Part shown: piece by piece, positions 1 to 5,141 of the stretch
How the letters are laid out: each line of letters opens with the position of its first letter
How positions within the stretch are numbered: position 1 is the stretch's first letter
Assembly: GCA_030634125.1 (NCBI GenBank)
Contig: DAOWBJ010000155.1
Location: 1 to 5,141, forward strand
Direction: 5' to 3'
Source of the DNA: Victivallales bacterium
Lineage (GTDB): Bacteria > Verrucomicrobiota > Lentisphaeria > Victivallales > Victivallaceae
Length of the DNA stretch: 5,141 nt
Translations under genes and position numbers: made by a program
The notes under the pieces: generated by a model
What the model saw: only the letters and a program-made list of their open reading frames with translations
What the model was told of the DNA's origin: nothing
Databases searched by the model: none

Positions 1-9
1 ATTACTCAT

Positions 10-41
10 AAAGTACGTCTCAATTAAAGTACGTCTCAATT
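10..41. repeat. Two perfect tandem copies of a 16-bp repeat
   Basis: The unit AAAGTACGTCTCAATT occurs at 10-25 and again at 26-41 with no mismatch and no spacer. Bases 4-9 (ACTCAT) just before the first copy resemble a degenerate end of a further unit (TCTCAATT with two bases missing), so the array may continue to the left of the window. The end of copy two joins the following unique sequence to make a perfect TTGACA at 40-45. Function unknown: it could be a short slippage duplication or paired regulator-binding sites. Confidence 0.85.
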
Positions 42-155
42 GACAATATACAATGTAAAAATCAATTTTCAAAGCCTGATTTAAAGGAATAATATAGTAT
101 TTATAGAGCTTTTCTTAAATTTATTGCTGTAATATGCAGAAAAATGCCCAAAATC

Positions 156-177
156 TTTGCATAGCCCGGGTTGCAAA
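156..177. repeat. GC-rich imperfect palindrome, possible operator
   Basis: TTTGCA (156-161) and TGCAAA (172-177) are perfect inverted arms around a central section containing CCCGGG (165-170). The inner and outer palindromes are offset by about two bases, so the symmetry is imperfect. It is the only GC-rich patch in the leader, and its right arm overlaps the proposed -35 element TTGCAA at 171-176, a natural place for a repressor site. It does not match the CIRCE heat-shock operator. The regulatory role is inference. Confidence 0.35.
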
Positions 178-198
178 AAAAGAATAAAATGTTATATT
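171..198 (+). promoter_or_regulatory. Candidate sigma-70-type promoter for tig-clpP-clpX
   Basis: TTGCAA at 171-176 (4 of 6 matches to TTGACA) and TATATT at 193-198 (5 of 6 to TATAAT) are separated by 16 bp. Transcription would start near 205 and give a 5' UTR of roughly 115 nt that includes the hairpin at 239-274. It is the best-spaced pair I found in the leader, but such pairs are easy to find in AT-rich DNA. Confidence 0.4.
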
Positions 199-238
199 AA
201 AAGTTTTCAGCATTTTAAAACTGGAAAAAAGGTAAACG

Positions 239-274
239 AATTGCGCATTGTCTGAAAACAAAATATGCGCAGTT
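239..274 (+). promoter_or_regulatory. Hairpin in the presumed tig 5' UTR
   Basis: AATTGCGCAT (239-248) pairs with ATGCGCAGTT (265-274) to form a 10-bp stem containing one G-U pair. The inner loop can pair further (TGT 249-251 with ACA 258-260), with a 4-nt bulge on the 3' side. No U-tract follows on the + strand, so it is not a terminator in the direction of tig. It ends 33 nt before the tig ribosome binding site. It could be a 5' stabilising stem-loop, a protein-binding site, or a dyad operator in DNA. Confidence 0.45.
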
Positions 275-319
275 AATAAATAAAAATAATAAAACAATAA
301 TGTAATTAAGGACTGAACC

Positions 320-1684
320 ATGAGTAACAGTAAACTCAGCGATAATCTCACAATGAGCTGCAAAGAGGAAAAAGCCTGTTTGAAGAAATTTCTTTTTGTC
401 GCGGAAAAAAAAGTTGTGGAAGGTGAACTTCAAAGTATAATTAAAGAATTTTCTCAAATGGTTGTTATTCCCGGATTCCGTAAAGGTAAAGCTCCGGCAA
501 AAATGCTTATTAAGCGTTACAATACAGAAATTACGGAAGAACTGCAGCGTAAAATATATAGCGCTGCTTTCGAAAAAGTTACTGCTGATAAATCTTTGGA
601 TATTGTATCTTACGGGACTCCTCAGGAAGTCGCTCCTCTGAAACTTGATGATGAATATAGTTTCTCCATTACTTTCGAACTTGCTCCGGAAATAAAATTA
701 CCGGAATACAAAGGCATTGAAATTGAAGCCGCGCCTGTAAAAGTTCCTAAAAAAGATATTGACAAGCAAATTGATTATTACCGCGGCATGTACGCGACTT
801 ACACCGATATTGAAACTCCTGCCGAAGCGGAAGATATGCTCAAAGTATCTTATACTTCTGACTTCGAATTAGCGGAAGACGCGTCTCCGTCTCTCAAACG
901 TCAGGTTTCCGCGGAAAGCAATTGGTTGAGCCTTAATGAGCCGGAATTAATCCCCGGCGCGGTAAAAGCTTTGACCGGCGCGGTAAAAGATAAAGAATAC
1001 AAGTTTGAGGCAACATACCCGGCAGACTGGCGCGATGCCGAACTTGCCGGCAAGAAAGTTAAATATGAGCTCAAAGTCCTCAATGTTCAACGCCGCAAAT
1101 CTCTGACTGATGAAGAAGTCGTTGAAAAAATGAAATTCGAGTCTGTTGAAAAAATGCGTGAAATGTTCGAAACAGTCGCAAAAAATGAAGCTGAAAAGGC
1201 TCGTGAATCTGAAATCAGCCAGAAAGTATATGATGTTCTGGACAAGAAAATCAAGAAATTTGATCTCCCTGAAAATATTTTGAAAGGAGAAGTTCAGAAT
1301 GAATTGCACCGCATGGCTAAGGGCGTAAAAAGCGAAGAAGAAGCTGAAGTATTTAAAAAAGATATGGATGCTCACAAAAAAGAAGCCGAAAAAGAAGCCG
1401 AAAATAAATTGCGCAAAACTTTCATTATGCGCAAAATCGCTGAATTGGAAAAAATTTCTGTTGAACAACACGAAATAGACGGTCAGATCAAAGGCATGAG
1501 CGCACACTACGGATACAAGGAAAAAGAATTCCGTTCAATGCTCGAAAAAGCTGGCGGCATGGAAGGAATGCACATGGATATGCTTTCAATAAAAGTTGCT
1601 AATTTCTTAGGCAAAGAAGCAAAAATAAAAGAAAAAGCCGCTGAGAAAAAACCAGCTAAAGCTCCGAAAGAAAAAGCAAAATAA
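320..1684 (+). CDS. tig: Trigger factor (ribosome-associated chaperone) with degenerate PPIase domain
   Basis: A cytoplasmic chaperone that docks at the ribosome exit tunnel and shields nascent chains. It has 454 residues, against about 430 in E. coli. The N-terminal ribosome-binding domain (about 20-130) carries the signature GFRKGKAP at 52-59. An FKBP-like domain follows (about 160-258), then the helical substrate-binding arms (about 262-432) and a Lys/Ala-rich tail (434-454). The FKBP-like domain looks inactive: the aromatic residue after IPG (Phe198 in E. coli, Trp59 in FKBP12) is Ala214, and the usual DGxxF segment is not recognisable. Chaperone function does not need isomerase activity. 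The start at 320 is supported by AAGGA at 308-312 with a 7-nt spacer. The next in-frame ATG (353) has no such site. It is the first gene of the tig-clpP-clpX operon, with clpP 26 bp downstream. Confidence 0.95.
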   Translation: MSNSKLSDNLTMSCKEEKACLKKFLFVAEKKVVEGELQSIIKEFSQMVVIPGFRKGKAPAKMLIKRYNTEITEELQRKIYSAAFEKVTADKSLDIVSYGTPQEVAPLKLDDEYSFSITFELAPEIKLPEYKGIEIEAAPVKVPKKDIDKQIDYYRGMYATYTDIETPAEAEDMLKVSYTSDFELAEDASPSLKRQVSAESNWLSLNEPELIPGAVKALTGAVKDKEYKFEATYPADWRDAELAGKKVKYELKVLNVQRRKSLTDEEVVEKMKFESVEKMREMFETVAKNEAEKARESEISQKVYDVLDKKIKKFDLPENILKGEVQNELHRMAKGVKSEEEAEVFKKDMDAHKKEAEKEAENKLRKTFIMRKIAELEKISVEQHEIDGQIKGMSAHYGYKEKEFRSMLEKAGGMEGMHMDMLSIKVANFLGKEAKIKEKAAEKKPAKAPKEKAK

Positions 1685-1710
1685 TTTTGTATAATGAGAG
1701 GGAATAGATT

Positions 1711-2313
1711 ATGAATAATTCAGTATTAGTTCCTATGGTCGTTGAACAAAGCGGACATGGGGAACGTGGTTATGATATTTACTCACGTTTGTTAAAAGAT
1801 CGTATTATCCTGCTCGGAACTCCTGTTGACGATAACGTGGCAAACTTAATAATTGCGCAATTATTGTTCCTGCAGTCCGATGATCCTAAAAAAGATATTG
1901 ATTTATATATCAACAGCCCCGGCGGTTCAATTACTGCCGGATTAGCTATTTATGATACAATGCAGGTGCTTTCCTGTGACGTGAAAACTTATTGTATCGG
2001 TCAAGCGGCCAGCATGGGAGCGGTTTTGCTCGCGGCAGGCACTCCGAAAAAACGTTTTGCGCTGCCGAATGCCCGTATTATGATACATCAGCCCTGGGGC
2101 GGCACTCAAGGAACCGCGGCGGATATTAATATTCAAGCTCAGGAAATCCTGCGTCTCAGGACAAATTTGAATAAGATATTGGCAGATCATACCGGACAAG
2201 CTGTTAAAAAGATTACTGAAGATACTGAACGGGATTATTTTATGTCGGCTGCTGAAGCTCAAAAATATGGTTTGGTCGATGGTGTCGTAAAAAGTGCCAC
2301 GCTCGGTAAATAA
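1711..2313 (+). CDS. clpP: ATP-dependent Clp protease proteolytic subunit ClpP
   Basis: The serine peptidase that forms a double heptameric ring and degrades proteins fed in by ClpX or another Clp ATPase. It has 200 residues, a normal length. The catalytic triad is complete and correctly spaced: Ser101 in QAASMGA, His126 in MIHQP and Asp175 in TERD, with the same intervals as E. coli Ser97-His122-Asp171 (mature numbering). The oxyanion-side motif INSPGGS (68-74) is present. The N-terminus has LVPMVVEQ at 6-13, the segment that forms the axial pore loops, so the propeptide is only about five residues. Start: AGAGGGA at 1697-1703 lies 7 nt before the ATG. It sits between tig and clpX, consistent with one transcript that supplies both halves of the protease. 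No anomaly seen. Confidence 0.98.
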   Translation: MNNSVLVPMVVEQSGHGERGYDIYSRLLKDRIILLGTPVDDNVANLIIAQLLFLQSDDPKKDIDLYINSPGGSITAGLAIYDTMQVLSCDVKTYCIGQAASMGAVLLAAGTPKKRFALPNARIMIHQPWGGTQGTAADINIQAQEILRLRTNLNKILADHTGQAVKKITEDTERDYFMSAAEAQKYGLVDGVVKSATLGK

Positions 2314-2334
2314 GCAACCAGGAATTTTATATTT

Positions 2335-3684
2335 ATGAAAAAAAAACACGATCCTGTAGAACCTGTATGTTCGTTTTGCGGACGCAGAGCAGCTGACCCG
2401 GCGGTTGGACAATTGATAAGCAGCCCGACCGGAGCGGCTATCTGCCAGGGATGCGTTAAGCTTTGTACAGATCTATACCAAAAAGAAAACAAGGGTAAGG
2501 CAGCTCCCGAAACTACAGACCTTAAAACAACTGTAGGCTCTCTGGTTGTGCCGAAACCGCAACAGATAAAAGCTGATCTGGATAAGTATGTTATCGGTCA
2601 GGAACGCTCCAAAAGAGTGCTCGCCGTAGCTGTTCATAACCATTATAAGCGTTTGCAGACACAATTCAAAGAAGCTGCCGATTTTGACCTGCATAAAGAT
2701 TTTGATGACATCGAAATAGAGAAAAGCAATGTCTTGATGATCGGTCCGACAGGAACCGGCAAGACATTACTCGCCAGAACATTAGCCCGTTTACTCCATG
2801 TGCCTTTCTGCATCTGTGACGCGACGACTATTACCGAGGCTGGTTATGTCGGTGAAGATGTTGAAAATATCATTTTGCGCCTGGTGCAAGCTGCTGATTA
2901 CAATATTGAAAGGGCTCAAATCGGTATTATTTATATTGATGAAATTGATAAAGTCGCCCGCAAAACCGAAAACGTATCGATTACCCGTGATGTTTCCGGC
3001 GAAGGCGTACAACAGGCTTTATTGAAAATACTTGAAGGTACAACCGCTAATATTCCGCCAAAAGGCGGGCGTAAACATCCCCAGCAGGAATATTTAAAGG
3101 TCGATACTCGTAATATTTTATTTATTTGCGCCGGAGCTTTCATCGGGCTTGATAATATTGTTAAACGCCGGGTGGGAAAGCAGGTTCTCGGTTTTTCCAA
3201 TAATACCAGCAAAAAGAAATTAACTCCGCGGCAGACTAAAATGGATTTAGAGAAAGCTGTTAAAATGGTTCAGTATGAACCTGAAGACCTCATTAAATTC
3301 GGTTTAATCCCTGAATTTGCCGGACGCTTGCCGGTCTTGTCTCATCTTTATCCGCTAAGCGAAAAAGATTTAGTTAAAATATTGTCCGAGCCTAAAAACG
3401 CGCTCATTAAGCAATATCAGAAATTGATGGCGATGGAAGGTGTTGAATTATGCTTTACCAGTAATTCCCTGAACGCTCTTGCTCATGAGGCCGTTGCCAA
3501 GGGCACCGGGGCTCGTGGTTTGCGATCACTGCTGGAAGAGTTGATGCTGGAAATCATGTATACTGTTCCATCTGTAAAAGATGTGGACAAGTGTACGATC
3601 ACCGCGGAAGTCGTTCGCGGAGACGCGGAACCTAAGCTGCACAAAAAAACAAAACCGGTAAAACGCCAAAATAAGAAAAAATAA
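2335..3684 (+). CDS. clpX: ATP-dependent Clp protease ATP-binding subunit ClpX
   Basis: The AAA+ unfoldase that recognises degradation tags, unfolds substrates and threads them into ClpP. It has 449 residues, against 424 in E. coli. An N-terminal zinc-binding domain uses Cys12, Cys15, Cys37 and Cys40, and its middle spacing is three residues longer than in E. coli. Walker A is GPTGTGKT at 137-144. The pore-1 loop is GYVGEDVE at 170-177 and Walker B is IIYIDEID at 198-205. The pore-2 region is PPKGGRKHP at 241-249. The ClpP-docking IGF loop reads LGF at 285-287. The arginine finger is in AGRLP (Arg331) and sensor 2 is in GARGLRS (Arg394). The extra length lies in loops (about 110-128 and 290-312) and a basic tail (434-449). 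The start has AGGA at 2320-2323 with an 11-nt spacer, rather long, which may tune translation. A terminator follows directly. Confidence 0.98.
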   Translation: MKKKHDPVEPVCSFCGRRAADPAVGQLISSPTGAAICQGCVKLCTDLYQKENKGKAAPETTDLKTTVGSLVVPKPQQIKADLDKYVIGQERSKRVLAVAVHNHYKRLQTQFKEAADFDLHKDFDDIEIEKSNVLMIGPTGTGKTLLARTLARLLHVPFCICDATTITEAGYVGEDVENIILRLVQAADYNIERAQIGIIYIDEIDKVARKTENVSITRDVSGEGVQQALLKILEGTTANIPPKGGRKHPQQEYLKVDTRNILFICAGAFIGLDNIVKRRVGKQVLGFSNNTSKKKLTPRQTKMDLEKAVKMVQYEPEDLIKFGLIPEFAGRLPVLSHLYPLSEKDLVKILSEPKNALIKQYQKLMAMEGVELCFTSNSLNALAHEAVAKGTGARGLRSLLEELMLEIMYTVPSVKDVDKCTITAEVVRGDAEPKLHKKTKPVKRQNKKK

Positions 3685-3702
3685 ATTATTCAATTAAATA
3701 TT

Positions 3703-3747
3703 AAAAATGACCGGCGTTTCAATAAGAAATGACGGTCATTTTTGTTT
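3703..3747 (+). terminator. Rho-independent terminator after clpX
   Basis: AAAAATGACCG (3703-3713) and CGGTCATTTTT (3733-3743) form a perfect 11-bp stem. The loop can fold further (TTTC 3717-3720 with GAAA 3726-3729). The U-rich tract TTTTTGTTT (3739-3747) follows the GC core. The upstream A-run means the hairpin could also act on the opposite strand. It begins 18 bp after the clpX stop codon and should end the tig-clpP-clpX transcript, at least in part. Confidence 0.85.
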
Positions 3748-3749
3748 CC

Positions 3750-3754
3750 GAGGT
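3750..3754 (+). promoter_or_regulatory. Ribosome binding site that sets the kinase start
   Basis: GAGGT at 3750-3754 is followed by a 7-nt spacer and ATG at 3762. The alternative in-frame ATG at 3729 lies inside the terminator hairpin and has no purine-rich site at a suitable distance, so the start at 3762 is preferred. Confidence 0.8.
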
Positions 3755-3761
3755 AAATATT

Positions 3762-5042
3762 ATGAAAAAAGAAAAAAAAACATCATTAGAAGAATTTCAG
3801 GAGCATTCGCTTGACGAAGGCTCTCTTGATCACGAAAGTTATTTGACTGCCAGCGATCTTCAAAGCGATAGCGATGAAGCGGACATTCCTACTATGACCA
3901 TGCTTGTCGACAGGCAGACTATTGAAAGCGAACTTGATCAACACATTGAAAATTTAACTCCAAAACCGGACGGCAAGTATAAATTTATGCGCAGTATCGG
4001 TTTTGGCGGTATGAAAGCGGTTCTGCAGGTCGGCGATAAAGATACGACCCGTAAGGTCGCGATGGCAATAATCCCGGATTTTGAAGATCGCCCGAAAACG
4101 GATGTCAATCGTTTTATCCGCGAAGCGAGAATTACTGCCCGGCTCGAACATCCGAATATTGTTCCTATTCATGATATAGGCACCGATGTTAACGGCTCTC
4201 CATATTTCACAATGAAATATCTGCGCGGTCATTCATTAGCGGTAGTTTTGAAAAAATTGAACAGCGGTGATCCTGAAGCATTGTCAAAACATACTTTGCC
4301 GCGCCTCTTGCGCACATTCGTGAAAGTTGCCAACGCTATAGCTTTCGCGCATTCAAAACAAATTATCCACCTGGACCTGAAGCCGGAAAATATTCACCTT
4401 GGCGAGTTTGGCGAAGTGCTGGTTTTGGACTGGGGGCTGGCAAAATTTATCGGCAGAGAAGATGAATTTGAGGACGTTTCAAATATTTCAGATCAATTTA
4501 AAGAAATCAGCCAGGAAACTCAAAGTATAATGACGCTTGACGGTGTTGCCAAAGGTACTCCCGGCTACATGGCTCCTGAACAGGCGGCTGGCAAAAATAA
4601 AGAAAAAGATCAACGTACCGATATTTACGCTTTGGGGTGTATCCTCTATGCTATTTTGACTTTTGAAAACCCTTTGGGCAATCGTAAAGACATAAGAAAG
4701 ATGCTTCATGATACAGTTGTGGGCAATATCGAAAGTCCAAGCCAGCTGAAAAACCAGAAACGGACAATTCCAGGCAGACTGGAGAGAATTTGCTTAAAAG
4801 CAATGGATGTCCTCCCCGAAGATCGCTATCAAAGCGTTTCGGAGTTACGTAAAGACATTTTCTCATTCATGGGCGGCTTCGCCACCAAGGCCGAAAATGC
4901 CAGCACCATAAAGAAAACATTTTTATTCATCAACCGCAACTGGCTGCATGTATTATTTACGGCAACCATTTTAGCACTGCTGTTTTTGATCGCAATATTA
5001 ATTTTCGCATACAAGAACAGCATTATCACAATAAATACTTGA
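3762..5042 (+). CDS. Tail-anchored Hanks-type Ser/Thr protein kinase with WNK-like lysine placement
   Basis: Predicted to phosphorylate Ser/Thr on unknown targets. It has 426 residues counted from ATG 3762. Residues 1-72 form an acidic, Ser/Thr-rich, probably disordered region. The kinase domain spans about 73-370. The glycine-rich loop is GFGGMK (80-85). Strand beta-3 reads VAMA (99-102), with Ala102 where the ATP-binding Lys normally sits. The alpha-C Glu is Glu121. The catalytic loop is HLDLKPEN (203-210), with Asp205, Lys207 and Asn210. DFG appears as DWG (223-225) and APE as 271-273. The alpha-F Asp is Asp287, and Arg355 follows in the C-lobe. The activation segment, DWG to APE, is long at about 51 residues. 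A GGFATKAENA segment (371-380) leads to one membrane helix (about 395-417) and only nine residues beyond it, so the kinase faces the cytoplasm and has no sensor domain. Lys85 may replace the missing beta-3 Lys. It lies next to clpX but beyond a terminator, so a functional link is uncertain. Confidence 0.92.
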   Translation: MKKEKKTSLEEFQEHSLDEGSLDHESYLTASDLQSDSDEADIPTMTMLVDRQTIESELDQHIENLTPKPDGKYKFMRSIGFGGMKAVLQVGDKDTTRKVAMAIIPDFEDRPKTDVNRFIREARITARLEHPNIVPIHDIGTDVNGSPYFTMKYLRGHSLAVVLKKLNSGDPEALSKHTLPRLLRTFVKVANAIAFAHSKQIIHLDLKPENIHLGEFGEVLVLDWGLAKFIGREDEFEDVSNISDQFKEISQETQSIMTLDGVAKGTPGYMAPEQAAGKNKEKDQRTDIYALGCILYAILTFENPLGNRKDIRKMLHDTVVGNIESPSQLKNQKRTIPGRLERICLKAMDVLPEDRYQSVSELRKDIFSFMGGFATKAENASTIKKTFLFINRNWLHVLFTATILALLFLIAILIFAYKNSIITINT

Positions 5043-5141
5043 GCTAATTAAAAAGCCTAAAAACAAACATAATTTTTGGTACAAAACAACATTTGCGACA
5101 TTAACAAAAATTTTGCAAAAATAAGATTGGGCATCTTGAAG
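5043..5141. other. AT-rich non-coding tail of the window
   Basis: No reading frame continues the kinase after its TGA, and no strong terminator is visible. A 5-bp stem (AAGAT 5123-5127 with ATCTT 5133-5137) and a TTAACA / TAAGAT pair (5101-5106 and 5122-5127, 15-bp spacing) are too weak to call as a terminator or promoter. This is probably the upstream region of the next gene. Confidence 0.5.

Larger units (their letters stand above)
1..319. other. AT-rich non-coding leader upstream of tig
   Basis: No credible gene lies here. The antisense reading frames that run through it are rich in Phe, Leu and Tyr, have no ribosome binding site, and run into the tig coding region, as expected from AT-rich DNA and the shadow of a Lys/Glu-rich gene. 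The stretch holds a tandem 16-bp repeat, a GC-rich palindrome, a sigma-70-like promoter and a hairpin, each listed separately. It appears to be the regulatory region of the tig-clpP-clpX operon. Whatever gene lies upstream is outside the window. Confidence 0.7.

Noticed and set aside
10..41. CRISPR array
   Set aside because: The two repeats are only 16 bp, directly adjacent and without spacers. There are no cas genes nearby.
40..68. Promoter based on TTGACA at 40-45
   Set aside because: The bases at the correct distance (CAATTT, 63-68) match only 2 of 6 positions of the -10 consensus.
947..1507. Long antisense reading frame opposite tig (186 codons)
   Set aside because: Its product is dominated by Phe, as expected when a Lys/Glu-rich gene (AAA, GAA) is read in reverse. 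It has no ribosome binding site and no recognisable domain, and tig itself is certain.
1690..1695. Perfect TATAAT between tig and clpP as a clpP promoter
   Set aside because: The region 17 bp upstream (about 1667-1672, GAAAGA) has no -35 resemblance, and the hexamer lies in a 26-bp gap just before the ribosome binding site. An internal promoter is possible but unsupported.
2798..3025. Overlapping + strand frame inside clpX, and several antisense frames in clpX and the kinase gene
   Set aside because: They sit entirely within strongly conserved coding regions, show no recognisable domain and have no convincing ribosome binding site.
3729..3761. Upstream in-frame ATG for the kinase, adding 11 residues
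   Set aside because: This ATG is inside the terminator hairpin loop and lacks a ribosome binding site. GAGGT at 3750-3754 fits the ATG at 3762 exactly.
3762..5042. Reading the kinase as a pseudokinase because the beta-3 lysine is missing
   Set aside because: All other catalytic residues are present, and a lysine occupies the WNK position in the glycine-rich loop. An active enzyme with a relocated lysine is the simpler reading.
5123..5137. Hairpin as a terminator for the kinase gene
   Set aside because: The stem is only 5 bp and AT-rich, no U-tract follows in the visible sequence, and it lies more than 80 bp from the stop codon.

Overview
The window carries a compact protein quality-control operon, tig-clpP-clpX (trigger factor, Clp protease subunit, Clp unfoldase), all on the + strand. 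A membrane-anchored Hanks-type serine/threonine kinase gene follows on the same strand. The organism looks like a fairly AT-rich bacterium, probably of the PVC group and most likely Lentisphaerota or a near relative. That placement is inference. It rests mainly on the kinase, whose HLD and DWGLAK motifs, long activation segment and GGFATxAENA segment before the membrane helix resemble kinases I remember as abundant there. No rRNA or other decisive marker is present.

Layout. Bases 1-319 are a very AT-rich leader. It holds two tandem copies of a 16-bp repeat (10-41), a GC-rich imperfect palindrome (156-177) that overlaps the -35 of a plausible promoter (171-198), and a hairpin (239-274) that would lie in the tig 5' UTR. 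tig (320-1684), clpP (1711-2313) and clpX (2335-3684) are separated by only 26 and 21 bp, so they are probably cotranscribed. A strong intrinsic terminator (3703-3747) closes the operon. The kinase gene (3762-5042) starts 14 bp after the terminator's U-tract, leaving almost no room for its own promoter downstream of the hairpin. Bases 5043-5141 are AT-rich and non-coding as far as can be seen.

How the genes work together. Trigger factor meets nascent chains at the ribosome exit. ClpX unfolds tagged or damaged proteins and feeds them to the ClpP tetradecamer. This pairing of folding and degradation genes is a widely conserved order. ClpP and ClpX have complete catalytic sets. Trigger factor keeps its ribosome-binding signature, but its FKBP-like domain looks catalytically dead.

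Most notable observation. The kinase lacks the usual ATP-anchoring lysine in strand beta-3, which reads VAMA instead of VAxK. It has a lysine at the last position of the glycine-rich loop (GxGGMK). This is the arrangement that defines eukaryotic WNK ('with no lysine') kinases. All other catalytic residues are present, so the protein is better read as an active kinase with a relocated lysine than as a pseudokinase.
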